A DNA stretch of 64,000 nt from Siphonodentalium dalli (Eukaryota > Mollusca > Scaphopoda > Gadilida > Siphonodentaliidae). Positions 61,083-64,000 of this stretch are shown piece by piece (positions within the stretch are counted from its first letter, which is position 1; every line of letters starts with the position of its first letter). Under the pieces are notes generated by a model that saw nothing but the letters and a program-made list of their open reading frames with translations, did not search any database and had not been told where the DNA came from. The position numbers and the translations under genes were made by a program. The stretch is from the NCBI GenBank assembly GCA_032622095.1, contig CP136062.1, positions 52,407,349 to 52,471,348 of the forward strand, read 5' to 3'.

Positions 61083-61792
61083 GTGAGTACAGATTAAACC
61101 TTCTATTTCTGAATGGAATCTCCCATCCAGTTCTAAAAGTATAGATTGGAATGGTCTAATATTCATCTGGAGGGGATTTTAGGAAAAATTATCAGACAAC
61201 AGATAATACAAGTTCAGACGGAGTCCTAGCTAAATGGAGGGAAATGTTCAGAAATTAAGTTCAACAAACAAATAAGTTCAACAAACAAACGATTGTTGAT
61301 AGGCTGTTTATTTATCTTATGATCTGAACATACAGCAATGCCCCAATTAATTGATTTCTTAACCACAGAAGAATTATGGGTAACTTTTCAGGATTTAGTC
61401 GGAAATATGGCTTGTTGCCATTCATCGGAAAGCTCTCGGTGAGAGCTTTCCGATGAATGGCAACAAGCCATATTTCCGACTAAATCCTGAAAAGTTACCC
61501 ATAATTCTGCTGTTGTTAAGAAGTCAATTAATTAGGGCATTACTGTGATTCCCTAAGGGATAAATACTCGTCAATGAGTATTTAGTGGAATCTCCCTTTC
61601 AGGTCTAAAAGTATAGACTGGAATGGTCTATTGTTAATTGGGAGGGGAACATAAGCAGACAACAGACAGATGAAAAGATAATACAAGTGCAGAAGGGTTC
61701 ATATTGATTGGTGGGAAATGTGCATCAGATAATAAGTTCAACAAACGGCCTATAGTGATGCCTTGTACGTCACTTTGATGCCTCATGATACC
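61083..61792. repeat. P7 repeat region with nested P1
   Basis: Two diverged P7 stretches (about 61100-61330 and 61570-61740) share TGGAATCTCCC and AGTATAGA(T/C)TGGAATGGTC, with the P1 copy at 61333-61545 inserted beside a CTGAACAT junction. Confidence 0.6.
61333..61545. mobile_element. P1 palindromic MITE, full length
   Basis: CAGCAATGCCCCAATTAATT to AATTAGGGCATTACTG with both arms and the CTCTCGGTGAGAG centre. Confidence 0.88.
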
Positions 61793-62520
61793 TTAACCCT
61801 TTCAGTGCCAAGTCCGATTTTTGTATCAAGCCATATTTCCTTGATCATTTTTCAAATTTATTGATTATAATAATGTGATACATAGATACATAGATACATA
61901 GATAGAACCGCATGAGTGTCTGGATTTTGACGAAATTATCGCACGAGATAATTCGTCAAAACCCAGACACTCATGCGGTTCTATTTTTATTTCATATCTC
62001 CGTATCATGTAAGTTGACTCACAATCGTACATCTCCCGTACAGAAAATATTAATTTAATTGAGTTTTAACGGCATTTTAGGGTTAACGCAACAATCAGAC
62101 AGGGAGCCCGTCTATCCGCGAGTGACCTTGACCCATCTTTAATGATGCATTTGAAAATAAATTCTGTGCCTCGACAAACATATTCTTGAAATGAAACTAC
62201 TTGAATGATTCATCTCATCGATTTATCGCTTATTGTTTCTTTATTGTCGTGATTGAAAAAGTTAAAATAGTAACGGCGAGAACCAGTCTAACAACACTGA
62301 ATGAAATAGTTCCATCGACAGATTGCACTAGTGCGATTCTGAGAATTATCACACGCCTGGAAACTCGTGCGATCATGCGAATTACGTTGATAGATATGTA
62401 ATAAATTGATGGAAAGAGCTCTTTCCATCAATGTGTCACATTATTATAATCAATAATTTGAAAAATGATCAAGGAAATATGGGTTGAAACAAAAATCGAA
62501 CTTGGCACTGAAAGGGTTAA
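61793..62520. mobile_element. P3 TTAA MITE split by ~520 bp of foreign sequence
   Basis: Left arm TTAACCCTTTCAGTGCCAAG to AATAATGTGATACAT (61883). Right arm from TGATGGAAAGAGCTCTT (62408) to GGGTTAA. Between them are ATACATAG repeats, a hairpin (61913-61986, arms CCGCATGAGTGTCTGG / complement) and unassigned sequence. Confidence 0.75.
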
Positions 62521-63007
62521 AGGCCCACTTAATTTTTGAGTCACCAAATAATTTTATTTATAGTGCCTTGATAATTGGTTTTAATAACAATCTATGCCAT
62601 AAAATATGATTAAAATACTATAATTCATCACCATTTGGAACGTCTGTGTCTCAGAAGGTGCCCATAGAGTAATAGAAAATAGCTGAAATCATAAAATCAT
62701 TTCCCCCGTTATGGCTCCCAGAATGCAACAGAAATTAAACTATAGTTTTATTTTCAATGGAAGGGGAATAACTGTATATCTAAATATTGAGAGTTATTCC
62801 CCTTCTAATGAAAATAATAGACTTTGTGCAGAAACTTGAGCATAGAACTGACGTCGGTAACAAAAACAACATGTTCACAGTTTAAATTATTACATCGATT
62901 AAGTTGAAAATACAATGTTTTGGTGCTTCCTCTTTCAAATGGTATATAATATGGCATGTATTTTATATAGTGTGATCTGGGGGTTCAAAAATTAAGTGGG
63001 TCTTTAA
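62517..63007. mobile_element. P6 TTAA element, intact-looking
   Basis: TTAAAGGCCCACTTAATTTT at the left; AAAATTAAGTGGGTCTTTAA at the right. It shares its left TTAA with the adjacent P3. Contains one copy of the 48-bp unit that forms the array at 36.9 kb. Confidence 0.82.
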
Positions 63008-63476
63008 AGTCATGTTTCTATAGTATATCAGTTTATATCACATGAAACCCCTATTCTATTGTCAGAAAAGCCATTACATATTTCCTTAAATCACATAGTG
63101 TATATGCTTCAGGGGGGGGGATACTTGGCATCATGCCAAAATAATTACTGCAAGGATTAATACTATTGCATGTGCCATGCATGAGACCAATACCAGACAT
63201 TGCAAAATTATTGCTTTGTTCATTAAAGTTAAATTCTTGTATTTGTTCATTGCACTAACGAAAATAGGTACAAAAACAAAGTGGCAACTCGGGGGACTTT
63301 ATTTTTCATTGCCAGTCAGAGCATGCAATACTGCCGTATACAGTTGTGAACCGTCTCAACCAATGGCATGCATGTATGCATTTTGCATACATTTTTCAGT
63401 TTCTTTTATTGTTTTTGATTTGTTAAATAGGCATAAATCTCAAGTTTTTTTCATGTGATATAATATAAAAGATATT
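63008..63476. other. Unassigned intronic sequence
   Basis: A poly-G run near 63112; nothing else recognised. Confidence 0.4.
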
Positions 63477-63612
63477 CAACTAGTTATGTTGGGATATAAG
63501 ATTTTATGAAACTCGTTTCATAAATATGATTCACAACGTGTCTACGACTTGTTGTGAATAAAATTTATCAAACTCGTTTCATAAAATCTTATATCCCAAC
63601 ATAACTAGTTGG
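63477..63612. repeat. Long hairpin
   Basis: CAACTAGTTATGTTGGGATA at the left and its complement at the right; arms ~55 bp meet around 63540. Confidence 0.85.
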
Positions 63613-63790
63613 AGATCCTCTATATTTCTTGTTCACACGAACATTGCAATCATATATATTATAGTATGTTTTATATACATTCATTAACTGGTATTTTGAT
63701 GTTTTTGATATGTGTTCGCTGGGGCAGCATCACAGGTATTCAACGGACATGTCAAATCACGTCACTAAAGACGTGTTAAAGAGTTCAAGC

Positions 63791-64000
63791 CAGTGTTCGC
63801 GCTGTCGGTAGCCAAATTAGCCAATGGCTAATCTTTTTCGAATTTGGCTAATAAAAATTTCATTTGGTTAAACTTTTGGCTAAACTTTTTTTGACCCCAA
63901 ATGGAGACTGAAAGCATGAATTTTGGCAAGTGGGTTTTCAATTCTGTGATGTGAACGATCTACATGTAGTCCGAAAACATCGTAAGTGGGAATATATCGC
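63791..64000. mobile_element. R6 hAT-like element, end cut by the window
   Basis: CAGTGTTCGCGCTGTCGG then TAGCCAAATTAGCCAATGGC, the reverse complement of the right end of the 59270-59946 copy. Continues past the window. Confidence 0.8.

Overview
The window looks like AT-rich nuclear DNA of an animal, probably a marine lophotrochozoan (mollusc or brachiopod). The grounds are a large multi-exon gene with consensus GT-AG introns, TTAGGG-type repeats, CCGT-rich interspersed repeats and dense MITEs. The clade is inferred from repeat style only; no species is named.

One gene dominates. It lies on the + strand, is open at both ends and spans at least 61 kb. I can join 24 exons (about 1,484 codons) with consistent phases and no in-frame stop. 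The protein is a secreted or extracellular modular protein of the VWDE type (von Willebrand factor D and EGF domain). In order it carries: a beta-sandwich-like segment, a first VWD module (exons A1-A6), a cysteine-bearing probably helical segment (A7-A9), an EGF-like domain (A9-A10), a C-x2-C / IDGQCY linker (A10-A12), a LamG-like domain (A13), an Ig-like domain (A14), then a second beta segment and VWD module (B1-B7), a second helical segment (B8-B10) and the start of a second EGF. The A and B halves are an old tandem duplication: corresponding exons keep the same phases and often the same lengths (64, 201 and 100 bp).

Layout: 1-18012 exons A1-A9 with introns full of MITEs, a TIR element with a decayed ORF (9881-11781) and a TTAGGG array. 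18013-19255 is a 22-bp minisatellite that begins at the exon A9 donor. 20556-21882 exons A10-A11. 22684-30686 is a ~7.2-kb minisatellite of 51-bp units (plus older copies) that ends exactly at the exon A12 acceptor and whose unit resembles that acceptor plus the first ~18 nt of the exon. 30687-33880 exons A12-A14. 33881-40806 is a long intron with a 48-bp array, large hairpins and an hAT-like element. 40807-61082 exons B1-B10. 61083-64000 is the next, incomplete intron.

Most of the remaining DNA is non-autonomous DNA transposons. Their superfamily can be judged from termini and target duplications: TA-flanked palindromes (P1), 8-bp-TSD hAT-like elements (P2, R6, R7, R8) and several TTAA-flanked piggyBac-like families (P3, P4, P4b, P5, P6). 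The most unusual signal is the pair of intronic minisatellites that start or end exactly on splice junctions of the host gene and appear to have been seeded from the splice-site sequence itself.
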